Below are positions 47,105-56,550 of a DNA stretch of 64,000 nucleotides, one piece after another. The number at the start of each line of letters is the position of its first letter. The first letter of the stretch is position 1. The notes beneath the pieces were generated by a model. The model ran no database searches. It was not told the DNA's origin and saw only the letters and a program-made list of their open reading frames with translations. The DNA comes from Pseudomonas chlororaphis (lineage in GTDB: Bacteria; Pseudomonadota; Gammaproteobacteria; Pseudomonadales; Pseudomonadaceae). The position numbers were made by a program, and so were the translations under genes. Where the stretch lies: contig NZ_MOAL01000004.1 of assembly GCF_003731765.1 (NCBI RefSeq), forward strand, positions 496,001-560,000. Reading direction: 5' to 3'.

Positions 47105-47236
47105 TACTCCTGGAAACCTTCGAGTCTGAGGCGTTCTTCCAGTTTGGCTTCGGTTCAGGCTAGTTGTCTGTCATCAGTGCCCAAGTCTGTTTTGCGCAAG
47201 CGTTGCTCACAATAATCATAAGATCGGAGTGAACCC

Positions 47237-48193
47237 ATGAAGCTGCCATTCGCTGGACGTCTTCTTGCTGTCGCTGTGCTTGCCGCGGCATCCGCTGCGC
47301 TGCCTCTCTCTTCGGCTTACGCCGAAACCGCTGAAAAACCCAAGGTCGCCCTGGTCATGAAGTCCCTGGCCAACGAATTCTTCCTGACCATGGAAGACGG
47401 CGCCAAGGCGTATCAGAAAGCCCATTCCGCCGATTTCGACCTGGTGTCCAATGGCATCAAGGACGAGACCGATACCGCCAACCAGATTCGTATTGTCGAG
47501 CAGATGATCGTGTCCAAGGTCAACGCGCTGGTTATTGCCCCGGCCGACTCCAAGGCCATGGTGCCGGTGATCAAGAAAGCCGTGGATGCCGGTATCACCG
47601 TGATCAACATCGACAATCAGCTGGACTCGGCGGTCCTCAAGAGCAAGAACATCAGCGTGCCATTCGTAGGCCCGGATAACCGCAAGGGTGCGCGCCTGGT
47701 GGGCGAGTACCTGGCCAAGCAGCTCAAGGCCGGTGACGAAGTCGGCATCATCGAGGGGGTTTCCACCACCACCAATGCCCAGCAGCGCACCGCAGGCTTC
47801 AAGGATGCGATGGAAGCGGCGCAGATCAAGGTGGTGTCCCTGCAGTCCGGCGATTGGGAGATCAACGCTGGCAACCGTGTCGCCGCGGCGATGCTGAGCG
47901 AATACCCGAACCTCAAGGCCTTGCTGGCCGGCAACGACAGCATGGCGGTGGGCGCGGTATCGGCGGTACGAGCTGCGGGCAAGGCGGGCAAGGTGCAGGT
48001 GGTGGGTTACGACAACATCAACGCCATCAAGCCGATGCTCAACGACGGCCGGGTATTGGCCACCGCTGACCAGTTTGCTGCCAAGCAGGCGGTGTTCGGT
48101 ATCGAGACCGCCCTGAAAATGCTCAAGGGCGAGAAGATCGACGGTGGCGCCAATGGCGTGATCGAAACTCCGGTTGAACTGGTGACCAAGTAG
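47237..48193 (+). CDS. rbsB: D-ribose-binding periplasmic protein
   Basis: High-affinity substrate-binding protein of the ribose ABC importer. 318 aa with a Sec signal ending near SSAYAETAEKP. The sugar-binding fold of the type-I periplasmic family is clear: VALVMKSLANEFFLTMEDGA, VIAPADSKAMVPVIKKAVDAG, VGPDNRKGARLVGEYLAKQL. CGGAGTGAACCC is the ribosome-binding region. First gene of rbsBACRKD, downstream of the operator palindrome. Confidence 0.95.
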   Translation: MKLPFAGRLLAVAVLAAASAALPLSSAYAETAEKPKVALVMKSLANEFFLTMEDGAKAYQKAHSADFDLVSNGIKDETDTANQIRIVEQMIVSKVNALVIAPADSKAMVPVIKKAVDAGITVINIDNQLDSAVLKSKNISVPFVGPDNRKGARLVGEYLAKQLKAGDEVGIIEGVSTTTNAQQRTAGFKDAMEAAQIKVVSLQSGDWEINAGNRVAAAMLSEYPNLKALLAGNDSMAVGAVSAVRAAGKAGKVQVVGYDNINAIKPMLNDGRVLATADQFAAKQAVFGIETALKMLKGEKIDGGANGVIETPVELVTK

Positions 48194-48251
48194 TCGTCCA
48201 GGCGGCGCAACGGCGCCCGTCCCCCAGGGGCGGGCGCATGGAGAGTTTCTT

Positions 48252-49805
48252 ATGGCAGTTTCTGCTGCGAACCCTGTCCTTTCGGTCAGCGGCATCGGCA
48301 AGACCTATGCACAACCCGTACTCAGCGGCATCGACCTGACCTTGATGCGCGGTGAAGTGCTGGCCTTGACCGGCGAAAACGGTGCCGGCAAAAGCACCCT
48401 GTCGAAGATCATCGGCGGCCTGGTCACACCCACCACCGGGCAGATGCGGTTCAATGGCCAGGATTACCGGCCCGGCAGCCGGACCCAGGCTGAAGAGGCC
48501 GGCATCCGCATGGTCATGCAGGAACTCAATCTGTTGCCGACCCTGTCGGTGGCCGAAAACCTGTTTCTCGACAACCTGCCCAGTCGCGCTGGCTGGATCA
48601 GCCGCAAGCAACTGCGCAAGGCGGCGATCGAGGCCATGGCCCAGGTGGGGCTGGATGCCATCGACCCAGACACCCTGGTCGGCGAGTTGGGTATCGGCCA
48701 TCAACAGATGGTGGAAATCGCCCGCAACCTGATCGGCGATTGCCACGTGCTGATTCTCGATGAGCCCACGGCGATGCTGACCTCGCGTGAAGTGGAGATG
48801 CTTTTCGAGCAGATCACTCGCTTGCAGGCCCGGGGCGTATCGATCATTTACATCTCTCATCGGCTCGAAGAGCTGGCCCGGGTTGCCCAGCGCATTGCGG
48901 TATTGCGCGACGGTTGCCTGGTCTGTGTCGAGCCGATGGCCAATTACAACAGTGAGCAGCTGGTCAACCTGATGGTTGGGCGCGAGCTGGGCGAGCACAT
49001 CGACTTGGGCCGGCGGCAGATCGGTACGCCGGCGCTGACGGTCACCGGGCTGAGCCGTTCGGATAAGGTTTGTGACGTTTCGTTCGAGGTGCGCAGCGGG
49101 GAAATCTTCGGCATTTCCGGGCTGATCGGTGCAGGCCGTACGGAGTTGCTGCGCCTGATCTTCGGTGCTGATACCGCCGACAGCGGCACCTTGGCCCTGG
49201 GGTCGCCGGCGCAAGTCGTGAGCATCCGCTCGCCAGCCGATGCGGTGGCTCATGGCATTGCCTTGATCACCGAGGACCGCAAGGGCGAGGGCTTGCTGCT
49301 GAGCCAATCCATCAGCGCCAATATTGCCTTGGGCAATATGCCGGCTATCTCCCGCGCGGGGCTGGTCGATGCCAGGAACGAAGCACGGCTGGCCCAGCGT
49401 CAGATCGATGCGATGCACATCCGCAGTTCCGGTCCGGGGCAGTTGGTGTCCGAGTTGTCGGGCGGCAACCAGCAGAAAGTGGTGATCGGTCGCTGGCTGG
49501 AGCGTGATTGCTCGGTGCTGCTGTTCGACGAACCCACCCGCGGCATCGACGTGGGGGCCAAGTTCGATATCTATACCTTGCTGGGCGAACTGACCCGCCA
49601 GGGCAAGGCCTTGGTGGTGGTCTCCAGTGACCTGCGGGAACTGATGCTGATCTGCGATCGCATCGGCGTACTGTCCGCCGGGCGCCTGATCGATACGTTC
49701 GAGCGTGACAGCTGGACCCAGGACGAACTGCTTGCCGCGGCTTTTGCCGGCTACCAAAAACGTGATGCGCTGCTCAATGAAGCGGCGCCTAGGAACGCAC
49801 CATGA
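48252..49805 (+). CDS. rbsA: Ribose ABC importer ATP-binding protein
   Basis: 517 aa with two fused ABC domains, as usual for sugar importers of this class. The first Walker A is LTGENGAGKSTLSKI (about 40-54), and ILDEPTAMLTSREVEML is its Walker B region. The second domain has the degenerate Walker A-like SGLIGAGRTELLRL, the signature LSGGNQQKVVIGRWL (about 406-420) and LFDEPTRGIDVG. It acts at the cytoplasmic face with RbsC. Its stop overlaps the rbsC start (ATGA, 49802-49805). Confidence 0.96.
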   Translation: MAVSAANPVLSVSGIGKTYAQPVLSGIDLTLMRGEVLALTGENGAGKSTLSKIIGGLVTPTTGQMRFNGQDYRPGSRTQAEEAGIRMVMQELNLLPTLSVAENLFLDNLPSRAGWISRKQLRKAAIEAMAQVGLDAIDPDTLVGELGIGHQQMVEIARNLIGDCHVLILDEPTAMLTSREVEMLFEQITRLQARGVSIIYISHRLEELARVAQRIAVLRDGCLVCVEPMANYNSEQLVNLMVGRELGEHIDLGRRQIGTPALTVTGLSRSDKVCDVSFEVRSGEIFGISGLIGAGRTELLRLIFGADTADSGTLALGSPAQVVSIRSPADAVAHGIALITEDRKGEGLLLSQSISANIALGNMPAISRAGLVDARNEARLAQRQIDAMHIRSSGPGQLVSELSGGNQQKVVIGRWLERDCSVLLFDEPTRGIDVGAKFDIYTLLGELTRQGKALVVVSSDLRELMLICDRIGVLSAGRLIDTFERDSWTQDELLAAAFAGYQKRDALLNEAAPRNAP

Positions 49806-50779
49806 AAACTCCACCTGCAAGCGCCAAGCGCGGCGGCAATTACTACGGCCTGGGGACTTACCTGGGGCTGGCTGGCGCCTTGCTGGCCATGATCATTCTG
49901 TTCTCCAGCCTGAGCAGTCATTTTCTGTCCTATGACACCTTCAGCACCCTGGCCAACCAGATTCCCGACTTGATGGTGTTGGCGGTGGGCATGACGTTCG
50001 TCCTGATCATCGGCGGGATCGACCTGTCCGTGGGCTCGGTACTGGCTCTGGCAGCGTCGGCGGTCAGCGTGGCGATTCTCGGCTGGGGCTGGAGCGTATT
50101 GCCGGCGGCACTGCTGGGCATGGGCTGCGCTGCGCTGGCGGGCACCATCACCGGTTCGATTACCGTGGCCTGGCGTATTCCGTCGTTTATTGTGTCGCTG
50201 GGGGTGCTGGAGATGGCCCGGGGCGTGGCCTATCAAATGACCGGCTCGCGCACGGCGTACATTGGCGATGCGTTTGCCTGGTTGTCCAATCCCATCGCCT
50301 TTGGCATTTCGCCATCGTTTATCATTGCGCTGCTGATTATCTTCATCGCCCAGGCTGTGCTGACCCGAACCGTGTTCGGTCGCTACCTGATCGGTATCGG
50401 TACCAACGAAGAAGCGGTGCGCCTGGCGGGGATCAACCCCAAGCCCTACAAGATCCTGGTCTTCAGCCTGATGGGTTTGTTGGCGGGCATTGCCGCACTG
50501 TTTCAGATTTCTCGCCTGGAAGCGGCGGATCCGAATGCGGGCTCCGGCCTGGAGTTGCAGGTCATCGCTGCGGTGGTGATTGGCGGCACCAGCCTGATGG
50601 GGGGGCGTGGTTCGGTGATCAGCACCTTCTTTGGCGTCTTGATTATCTCCGTACTGGCTGCGGGCCTTGCACAAATCGGCGCGAGCGAACCGACCAAGCG
50701 CATCATTACCGGCGCGGTCATCGTGATTGCCGTGGTGCTCGACACCTATCGCAGCCAGCGCGCAAATCGGCGGGTTTGA
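49802..50779 (+). CDS. rbsC: Ribose ABC importer permease
   Basis: 325 aa, hydrophobic throughout with about eight to ten membrane segments. The family signature GMTFVLIIGGIDLSVGSVLA (about 61-80) and GTNEEAVRLAGINPKPYKIL (coupling region, about 200-219) are present. Overlaps rbsA by 4 bp; rbsR starts 3 bp after its stop. Confidence 0.95.
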   Translation: MKTPPASAKRGGNYYGLGTYLGLAGALLAMIILFSSLSSHFLSYDTFSTLANQIPDLMVLAVGMTFVLIIGGIDLSVGSVLALAASAVSVAILGWGWSVLPAALLGMGCAALAGTITGSITVAWRIPSFIVSLGVLEMARGVAYQMTGSRTAYIGDAFAWLSNPIAFGISPSFIIALLIIFIAQAVLTRTVFGRYLIGIGTNEEAVRLAGINPKPYKILVFSLMGLLAGIAALFQISRLEAADPNAGSGLELQVIAAVVIGGTSLMGGRGSVISTFFGVLIISVLAAGLAQIGASEPTKRIITGAVIVIAVVLDTYRSQRANRRV

Positions 50780-50782
50780 TTC

Positions 50783-51802
50783 ATGGCAACAATCAAGGAT
50801 GTGGCGGCGCTGGCGGGGATTTCCTACACCACGGTTTCTCACGTGGTGAACAAGAGCCGGCCGGTCAGTGAGCCGGTGCGGCTCAAGGTCGAGGAGGCCA
50901 TCAAGCGCCTCGACTACGTGCCCAGTGCGGTGGCCCGCTCACTGAAGGCCAAGACCACGGCGACCATCGGCTTGCTGGTGCCCAATAGCCTCAACCCGTA
51001 CTTTGCCGAGCTGGCCCGGGGCATCGAGGATTATTGCGAGCGCAACGGCTACTGCGTGATTCTGTGCAATTCCGACGATAACCCGGACAAGCAGCGCAGC
51101 TACTTGCGGGTGCTGCTGGAGAAACGTATCGACGGCCTGATCGTGACCTCGGCCGGTGGCGACGGCGGGTTGGCCGAGGGCTTGGCCGGGGTGCGCACGC
51201 CGATGGTGATCGTCGACCGTGGACTGGAAGGTGTTGACGCCGACCTGGTGCGTATCGATCACGAGTACGGCGCCTACCTGGCGACCCGGCATTTGCTGGA
51301 GCTGGGGCATCGAGACATCGCCTGCATTGGCGGCCCTGTCTACACCAGTGTGGCGCAGATGCGCCTGGCCGGATTCTGCCGTGCCCTGGAAGAGGCGGGG
51401 ATCGAAGTGCCCGCCGAGCGCATTATCGAAAGCGATTTCACCAGCCCCGGTGGCTACAGCGCAGCCGCGCAGTTGCTGGAGCGACAGGCGCCGAGTGCGA
51501 TCTTTGCCAGCAACGACATGATGGGCATCGGCGTGCTGCGTGCGGCGGCTGAGCGCAACATTCGCGTGCCCAGCGAGCTGTCGGTGATCGGCTTCGATGA
51601 CATCCAGATGAGCCGTTATGTGTACCCGGCACTGACCACGGTCGGCCAGTCGATCCTGCAACTGGGGGAGATCGCGGCAGAGTTGCTGTTGCGCCGGATC
51701 GCCAGCCCGAGCTTGCCGACTGAGCAGCGTATTGTGACGCCGAATATTGTCTTGCGAGAGTCGACGGCACCGCTTGCGGGTGCCTTTGCCGAATACCGCT
51801 GA
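50783..51802 (+). CDS. rbsR: LacI-family ribose operon repressor
   Basis: 339 aa. The N-terminal HTH is ATIKDVAALAGISYTTVSHV (2-21) with the hinge helix VPSAVARSLKAK (about 47-58). The effector domain is of the PurR/RbsR type (GLLVPNSLNPYFAELARGIE, then VIGFDDIQMSRYVYPALTTV). It should bind the GCAAACGTTTGC palindrome ahead of rbsB and release with ribose. Being inside the operon, between transport and catabolic genes, it would be autorepressed. Confidence 0.95.
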   Translation: MATIKDVAALAGISYTTVSHVVNKSRPVSEPVRLKVEEAIKRLDYVPSAVARSLKAKTTATIGLLVPNSLNPYFAELARGIEDYCERNGYCVILCNSDDNPDKQRSYLRVLLEKRIDGLIVTSAGGDGGLAEGLAGVRTPMVIVDRGLEGVDADLVRIDHEYGAYLATRHLLELGHRDIACIGGPVYTSVAQMRLAGFCRALEEAGIEVPAERIIESDFTSPGGYSAAAQLLERQAPSAIFASNDMMGIGVLRAAAERNIRVPSELSVIGFDDIQMSRYVYPALTTVGQSILQLGEIAAELLLRRIASPSLPTEQRIVTPNIVLRESTAPLAGAFAEYR

Positions 51803-51825
51803 ACCGAACTGATGAGTATCGATGT

Positions 51826-52743
51826 ATGCCAGCAAAAGTAGTGATCGTGGGCAGCCTCAACATGGACCTGGTGACTCGGGCCGAACGCCTGCCCCGGGGC
51901 GGTGAGACCCTGATCGGCAAGTCATTTGCCACTGTGCCCGGTGGCAAGGGCGCCAACCAGGCCGTGGCGGCTGCCCGCCTGGGCGCTGAGGTGGCGATGG
52001 TCGGCTGCGTCGGCGATGACGCCTATGGCGAACAGTTGCGTGGAGCCTTGCTGGTCGAGGGGATTGATTGCCGGGCGGTTCGTGCCGTCGAGGGCTCCAG
52101 CGGCGTAGCGCTGATCGTGGTGGATGACAGCAGCCAGAACGCCATTGTGATTGTGGCGGGTGGCAACGGTCAGCTCAGCCCTGAAGTGGTTGCCCAGGCC
52201 GACGGCGTGCTGCAGGACGCGGACGTGGTCATCTGTCAGTTGGAAGTGCCGATGGCGACTGTGGGTCATACCCTCAAGCGCAGTCGTGAGTTGGGCAAGA
52301 CAGTGATCCTCAATCCAGCCCCCGCCAGTGGCCCGCTGCCGGCTGAGTGGTACGCGGCCATTGATTACCTGATCCCCAATGAAAGCGAAGCCTCGGCGCT
52401 TAGCGGTGTGGCGGTGGATTCCCTGGCGAGTGCCGAGGTCGCCGCCGGGCATTTGCTGGCGGCCGGGGCGGGCAAGGTGATCATCACGTTGGGCGCTCAA
52501 GGCTCGCTGTTTGCCAATGGCCAGGGTTTTGAGCATTTCCCCGCACCCAAGGTCAAGGCACTCGATACCACAGCAGCGGGGGACACCTTTGTCGGCGGTT
52601 TTGCGGCGGCCCTGGCCGCTGGTAAAAGCGAGGCCGAGGCCATTCGCTTTGGCCAAGTGGCCGCTGCACTGTCGGTGACCCGTGCCGGGGCGCAACCCTC
52701 CATTCCTACGTTGTCTGACGTGCAGGCCTTTTCCCCATCATGA
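51826..52743 (+). CDS. rbsK: Ribokinase
   Basis: Phosphorylates ribose to ribose 5-phosphate. 305 aa of the PfkB family. The N-terminal [20 protein letters not shown], the sugar-binding [16 protein letters not shown] (about 40-55) and the catalytic [20 protein letters not shown] with its base Asp (about 246-265) are intact. It is followed by rbsD with a 4-bp overlap (ATGA at 52740). Confidence 0.96.
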   Translation: MPAKVVIVGSLNMDLVTRAERLPRGGETLIGKSFATVPGGKGANQAVAAARLGAEVAMVGCVGDDAYGEQLRGALLVEGIDCRAVRAVEGSSGVALIVVDDSSQNAIVIVAGGNGQLSPEVVAQADGVLQDADVVICQLEVPMATVGHTLKRSRELGKTVILNPAPASGPLPAEWYAAIDYLIPNESEASALSGVAVDSLASAEVAAGHLLAAGAGKVIITLGAQGSLFANGQGFEHFPAPKVKALDTTAAGDTFVGGFAAALAAGKSEAEAIRFGQVAAALSVTRAGAQPSIPTLSDVQAFSPS

Positions 52744-53144
52744 AAAAAACACCATTGCTCAATGTCGCCTTGTCGCGGCTGATCGCTTCGCTGGGGCACG
52801 GTGACATCGTAGTGATCGGCGATGCCGGTCTGCCGATACCACCGGGCGTCGAGTTGATCGACTTGGCGCTGACCCAGGGCGTACCTGATTTTATTGGGAC
52901 CCTGACAGTGGTGCTCAGCGAAATGCAGGTCGAAAGCCATGTGCTGGCGCGCGAGCTCCTGGACAAACAGTCACCGGCCCTTGCAGCCCTGGATGGGCTT
53001 AACGCCAGCGGCGAGTTGGGGCAGCGTGAGTGGCTGGGGCATGAGGCGCTTAAAGTTCTCAGTCGCCAGGCGCGAGCTGTGGTCCGTACTGGCGAATGCC
53101 AGCCTTATTGCAATATCGCCCTGATTGCGGGAGTGACGTTCTAG
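52740..53144 (+). CDS. rbsD: D-ribose pyranase
   Basis: Converts beta-ribopyranose to the furanose form that ribokinase uses. 134 aa. The catalytic His is in [19 protein letters not shown] (about residue 20), and the C-terminal [17 protein letters not shown] carries the sugar-contacting Tyr. Overlaps rbsK by 4 bp; the nucleoside hydrolase follows after 38 bp. Confidence 0.95.
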   Translation: MKKTPLLNVALSRLIASLGHGDIVVIGDAGLPIPPGVELIDLALTQGVPDFIGTLTVVLSEMQVESHVLARELLDKQSPALAALDGLNASGELGQREWLGHEALKVLSRQARAVVRTGECQPYCNIALIAGVTF

Positions 53145-53182
53145 CTCTCCAGCCTTTCTTTCCCACGCACAAGGAGTGCGCC

Positions 53183-54211
53183 ATGCGACGCTATGCTCAG
53201 CTATTTCAACACTGGACTCGGAGCCTGCTGCTTTTGACTCTGCTCACTGCTATCGGCGCCCAGGCGGCGGAAAAGATTGACCTGATCATCGACACTGACC
53301 CGGGCGCCGACGACGTCGTCGCCTTGCTGTTTGCCCTGGCATCGCCGGAAGAACTGCACGTCCGTGCCCTGACCACGGTGGCGGGTAACGTGCGGCTGGA
53401 CAAGACGTCGCGCAACGCGCGGTTGGCGCGAGAGTGGGCAGGGCGTGAGGAGGTGCCTGTGTATGCCGGTGCGCCCAAGCCGCTCTTGCGCACGCCAATC
53501 TACGCCGAGAACATCCATGGCAAGGAGGGCATTTCCGGTGTGACCGTGCATGAGCCCAAGGCTGCACTGGCCCAGGGCAATGCGGTCAATTACTTGATCG
53601 ACACGCTGCGCGAAGCCAAGCCCCATAGCATCACCATCGCCATGCTCGGGCCGCAAACCAACCTGGCCCTGGCGCTGATCCAGGCGCCGGAGATCACTCA
53701 AGGCATCAAAGAAGTGGTGGTCATGGGGGGCGCGCATTTCAATGGGGGCAACATTACGCCGGTGGCGGAGTTTAATCTGTTTGCCGATCCGCAGGCCGCC
53801 GAGGTGGTGCTCAACAGTGGCGTCAAGCTCACCTACCTGCCGCTGGATGTGACCCATAAAGTGCTCACCAGCGAGGCGCGGCTGCAGAAAATTGCCGCGC
53901 TGAAGAACAACGCCAGCAAGGTCGTGGGCGATATTCTCAATGAGTACGTAAAGGGCGATATGGAGCACTACGGGATCCCGGGCGGCCCGGTGCATGACGC
54001 CACAGTGATCGCTTACCTGCTCAAGCCTGAGCTGTTCAGCGGCCGGCAGGCCAATATGGTCATCGACAGCCGCGAGGGGCCGACCTTCGGCCAGACTATC
54101 GTCGACTGGTATGACGGCTTGAAGCAGGAAAAGAACGTATTTTGGGTTGAAAATGGCGATGCCCAAGGCTTCTTCGATTTGCTGACCGAGCGCCTGGCCC
54201 GCCTAAAATGA
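53183..54211 (+). CDS. Exported nucleoside hydrolase (IunH family)
   Basis: Cleaves the N-glycosidic bond of ribonucleosides to ribose and base. 342 aa. A Sec signal peptide (about 1-28, ending IGAQAAEK) places it in the periplasm. The calcium/ribose-binding Asp cluster is IIDTDPGADDVVAL (about 34-47), with further family segments AMLGPQTNLALAL, VVMGGAHFNGGNITPVAEFN and the terminal VHDATVIAYLL. AAGGAG lies before the ATG at 53183. As the last gene of the rbs operon it would feed ribose, released from external nucleosides, to RbsB. Confidence 0.93.
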   Translation: MRRYAQLFQHWTRSLLLLTLLTAIGAQAAEKIDLIIDTDPGADDVVALLFALASPEELHVRALTTVAGNVRLDKTSRNARLAREWAGREEVPVYAGAPKPLLRTPIYAENIHGKEGISGVTVHEPKAALAQGNAVNYLIDTLREAKPHSITIAMLGPQTNLALALIQAPEITQGIKEVVVMGGAHFNGGNITPVAEFNLFADPQAAEVVLNSGVKLTYLPLDVTHKVLTSEARLQKIAALKNNASKVVGDILNEYVKGDMEHYGIPGGPVHDATVIAYLLKPELFSGRQANMVIDSREGPTFGQTIVDWYDGLKQEKNVFWVENGDAQGFFDLLTERLARLK

Positions 54212-54217
54212 GCCTGG

Positions 54218-54239
54218 CCCGCGCAGGAGACTGCGCGGG
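54218..54239. terminator. Strong hairpin between convergent genes
   Basis: CCCGCGCAG, loop GAGA, CTGCGCGGG: a perfect 9-bp GC stem with a tetraloop, 7 nt after the nucleoside hydrolase stop and next to the stop of the opposing small gene. Confidence 0.85.
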
Positions 54240-54452
54240 TTACTCTCTTTCCGTGTCTTGTGCGCCCGGGTAGTCGGCGGGGTACTTTTCAAATACCTGG
54301 GTAATAAAGGCCTGGGCTGCTTGGGTGCCCAATTCCTTGACCAGCAGGTCTATACCGATGATTGCCAGCTCCTCGGGGCTCCCGGGGCTGTAGGAGCAAT
54401 GGCCCTGTGGCCATTTGGCTTTGATGTCGGCGTCGATACTTACGTTGGCCAT
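54240..54452 (-). CDS. Conserved small hypothetical protein
   Basis: 70 aa, MANVSIDADIKAKWPQGHCS and an alpha-helical middle (EELAIIGIDLLVKELGTQAA), acidic at the end. No signal peptide and no membrane segment. I do not recognise a family. The ATG at 54452 follows a weak purine-rich stretch. It is convergent with the rbs operon; no partner gene. Confidence 0.65.
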   Translation of the reverse strand: MANVSIDADIKAKWPQGHCSYSPGSPEELAIIGIDLLVKELGTQAAQAFITQVFEKYPADYPGAQDTERE

Positions 54453-54616
54453 GACGGTCTCACGAATTCAAATAAAGGCGGTTGCCAGGATAGGGGCAGG
54501 GCGAAGGGCTGCCGAGCGCAGAGTTAAACACCTTGCGGGCCTTTTAGCACTCCGACTTAGGCATGGGGGAGGGGCTGTGCGACACTTGCGCTTTGCCTGT
54601 TTTCAAGGAAACCCCT

Positions 54617-54922
54617 GTGCAGATTGATTTGAACAACCCTGAGGCCTTGACCCTTGAGTCGGTGCGTCAGCTTCTGGCGTCAGCCAGCGACAATGTGCAC
54701 GCCCAACTGCGCGTCACCAAGGGCGGCATTGCCTATATCTCATCCGGCGTGGTCGGGGGCGTTGATATTGACGGCCTGCTGTTTCGATTGGAGACCTGGG
54801 CGGCCGGTTCTGGCTATGTCGGGTTGGTCGCGGCCAGCGATGAAGTCTGGGTCATGCAGATTTTCAATGCATTGAAACAGAATTGGCCCAAGCCCGCTTT
54901 TGACTACATCGACATCTATTGA
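54617..54922 (+). CDS. Small hypothetical protein
   Basis: 101 aa from GTG at 54617 (MQIDLNNPEALTLESVRQLL), 7 nt after AAGGAA. The frame is open back to 54563 but lacks a good ribosome-binding site there. The sequence suggests an alpha/beta fold with strands QLRVTKGGIAYISS and YVGLVAASDEVWVMQIFNAL. No known domain is recognised. It is flanked by divergent and downstream small genes; no operon is evident. Confidence 0.6.
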   Translation: MQIDLNNPEALTLESVRQLLASASDNVHAQLRVTKGGIAYISSGVVGGVDIDGLLFRLETWAAGSGYVGLVAASDEVWVMQIFNALKQNWPKPAFDYIDIY

Positions 54923-55084
54923 GGCCTGTTCATATTCAGTCACGATTGCCGGGTGAACGCCTGTGCTGCTCTGAGGCAGACTTGCCTACTGCGTGACGAT
55001 AGGGCAAAAGGCCATTTCGTTTTTGCAACCAAACGCGCAGCGCGCTGTCGCACGAACTCTGCTTATTTTTAGAAAGGAGGCTTC

Positions 55085-55396
55085 ATGCCTTGGAAGCTCG
55101 CATCATTCGGAACCTTGTTGGCGGCGGTTGTGCTCGCAGGTTGCAGCACCTCAGGGGCAGCCAAAGACCCTGTGGCCACTGAGCCCGTATACACCCGCTG
55201 TGAAGCGAAGGGCGCTGAATTTTCTATCGGCAAGACCGCATCTCCGGAGTTGCTTGAGCAGGCCCGTACCCGTGCTGGGGCGCAGAATGCACGAATCCTC
55301 AAGCCCAACGACATGATCACGTTGGAGTACCGCTCCGATCGCCTGAACCTCAATACCGATGCCAACCTGGTGATCACCCGCGTCAACTGCGGTTGA
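55085..55396 (+). CDS. I78-family peptidase-inhibitor-like lipoprotein
   Basis: 103 aa. Signal peptide with lipobox VVLAGCS (Cys20). The mature domain matches the I78 inhibitor pattern: ARTRAGAQNARILKPNDMIT (about 59-78), then LEYRSDRLNLNTDANLVITR. Such proteins are thought to inhibit serine proteases in the periplasm. The ATG at 55085 follows AAAGGAGGCTTC. A terminator follows directly. Confidence 0.82.
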   Translation: MPWKLASFGTLLAAVVLAGCSTSGAAKDPVATEPVYTRCEAKGAEFSIGKTASPELLEQARTRAGAQNARILKPNDMITLEYRSDRLNLNTDANLVITRVNCG

Positions 55397-55422
55397 TGGC
55401 TTGAGGTTTTTGTCGCGCCCAT

Positions 55423-55455
55423 AAAAAACCCCGTCACATGGACGGGGTTTTTTTA
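55423..55455. terminator. Bidirectional terminator between I78 and csp genes
   Basis: AAAAAACCCCGTC, CATG, GACGGGGTTTTTTT: a symmetric hairpin with A and T runs on both sides, serving both convergent genes. Confidence 0.94.
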
Positions 55456-55468
55456 GCTCGCGTAGATT

Positions 55469-55681
55469 TTACTCTGGGCGAACTTGTGCAGCTTGCATAC
55501 CCTTTTGGCCTTTCTCAGCCACGAAGGAAACGGTTTGGCCTTCTTTCAGGCTTTTGAAACCGTCGCTTTCAATAGCTTTGAAGTGTACGAACAGGTCGTC
55601 ACCGCCACCTTGAGGAGTGATGAAGCCGAAGCCTTTTTCATCGTTGAACCATTTTACGGTGCCGGTTTGGCGATTAGACAT
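55469..55681 (-). CDS. Cold-shock-domain protein (CspA family)
   Basis: 70-aa single-stranded nucleic-acid-binding protein. RNP1 is KGFGFITP (about 17-24) and RNP2 DLFVHFKAI (about 32-40). The ATG at 55681 starts [20 protein letters not shown]; the open frame continues upstream, but this is the family N-terminus. An AT-rich leader precedes it, as usual for csp genes, whose translation depends on leader structure. Cold inducibility cannot be told from sequence. Confidence 0.93.
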   Translation of the reverse strand: MSNRQTGTVKWFNDEKGFGFITPQGGGDDLFVHFKAIESDGFKSLKEGQTVSFVAEKGQKGMQAAQVRPE

Positions 55682-55973
55682 GGTGTATCTCCAAGAAACA
55701 TATATTTTCAGTAGTGCTGTGTTGCTCAGGCCAACTGGGCACACCGAGCTATCATAGTCGAAATGTTCGACTTGGGAGCCCCCTCTCAGTGCTGTTTGCC
55801 CAGTGGTTGAACTCATTTTGCTGATCGGATCCGCTGGAAGCCCCGATTTAAGGGGCTTTGGCGGAAAATAATCGGCGATAAAAAAACCGTAAAAGCTGCA
55901 TTTATTGTGAGGGAAGTCAGTATTTCAGCTGATTTTCAGCCCTCAAAACAGCAAGAACCCGAGTGCCGCCGGG

Positions 55974-56273
55974 TTACTTGACGACTCGGCAAGCGGCAAT
56001 CGCATCCAGCGCTTTGGTTCTGAGTTCCGCACTCGGTTGTTTCTGCTTGCTCATCAATTCCGAGATTTGCTCAGTGGTGAATTTTTCGTTGAGCTTTTCC
56101 GCACCACAAGCGCAGTGCTTCTCAGCGCTCTTGGCATCCACGCTCTGGCTGGCAGCTGCGGTGCAGTCCTTCATATAGTCAGCACGTGCCCCGGCGGGCC
56201 AGGCAGCGTTTGCGCTGAGGGGCAGCAACAGGGCAAATGGGGCGGCGGCGGCAAAAAGTTTGATAAGACGCAT
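55974..56273 (-). CDS. Small exported protein of unknown function
   Basis: 99 aa with a clear signal peptide (MRLIKLFAAAAPFALLLPLS, cleaved near ANAAW). The mature part has three Cys (KDCTAA, HCACGAE, ACRVV) that could pair. It is helical and Lys/Glu-rich, and resembles small periplasmic proteins seen in Pseudomonas without known function. AGGAGAGC precedes the ATG. It is divergent from thrS. Confidence 0.72.
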   Translation of the reverse strand: MRLIKLFAAAAPFALLLPLSANAAWPAGARADYMKDCTAAASQSVDAKSAEKHCACGAEKLNEKFTTEQISELMSKQKQPSAELRTKALDAIAACRVVK

Positions 56274-56372
56274 GACTCGAGCTCTCCTGAAGTCGATAGC
56301 AAGGACGGCAATTCTCCGTTTATTTGAGGCCCTGCGTATATCGCAAGTTCACTTTCCTGGTGAAAACACTTG

Positions 56373-56398
56373 GCGCCGGGTTTCCGTATTCCCGGCGC
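56373..56398. repeat. Inverted repeat upstream of the thrS leader
   Basis: GCGCCGGG, loop TTTCCGTATT, CCCGGCGC: a perfect 8-bp stem in the 390-bp region between the exported protein and thrS. The rest of 56274-56550 shows no gene. Confidence 0.7.
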
Positions 56399-56550
56399 AG
56401 CGATGACCGTTCATCTGTGCTAGCATGCCGCCCCTTGGGTGTTTTCAGGCTTTGGGTGTACTTCAATTCCCCTCGCAGTTTATGCCTCATGATTCTTTTT
56501 GATGTGAACCCCAGTCACTCTGGTTCGGTTTCCCGGTTGGCCGCAAGGCT

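Noticed and set aside
47205..47236. Crc/Hfq catabolite-repression site before rbsB (ACAATAATCATAAG)
   Set aside because: It resembles the AAnAAnAA motif only partly, and such A-rich leaders are common by chance.
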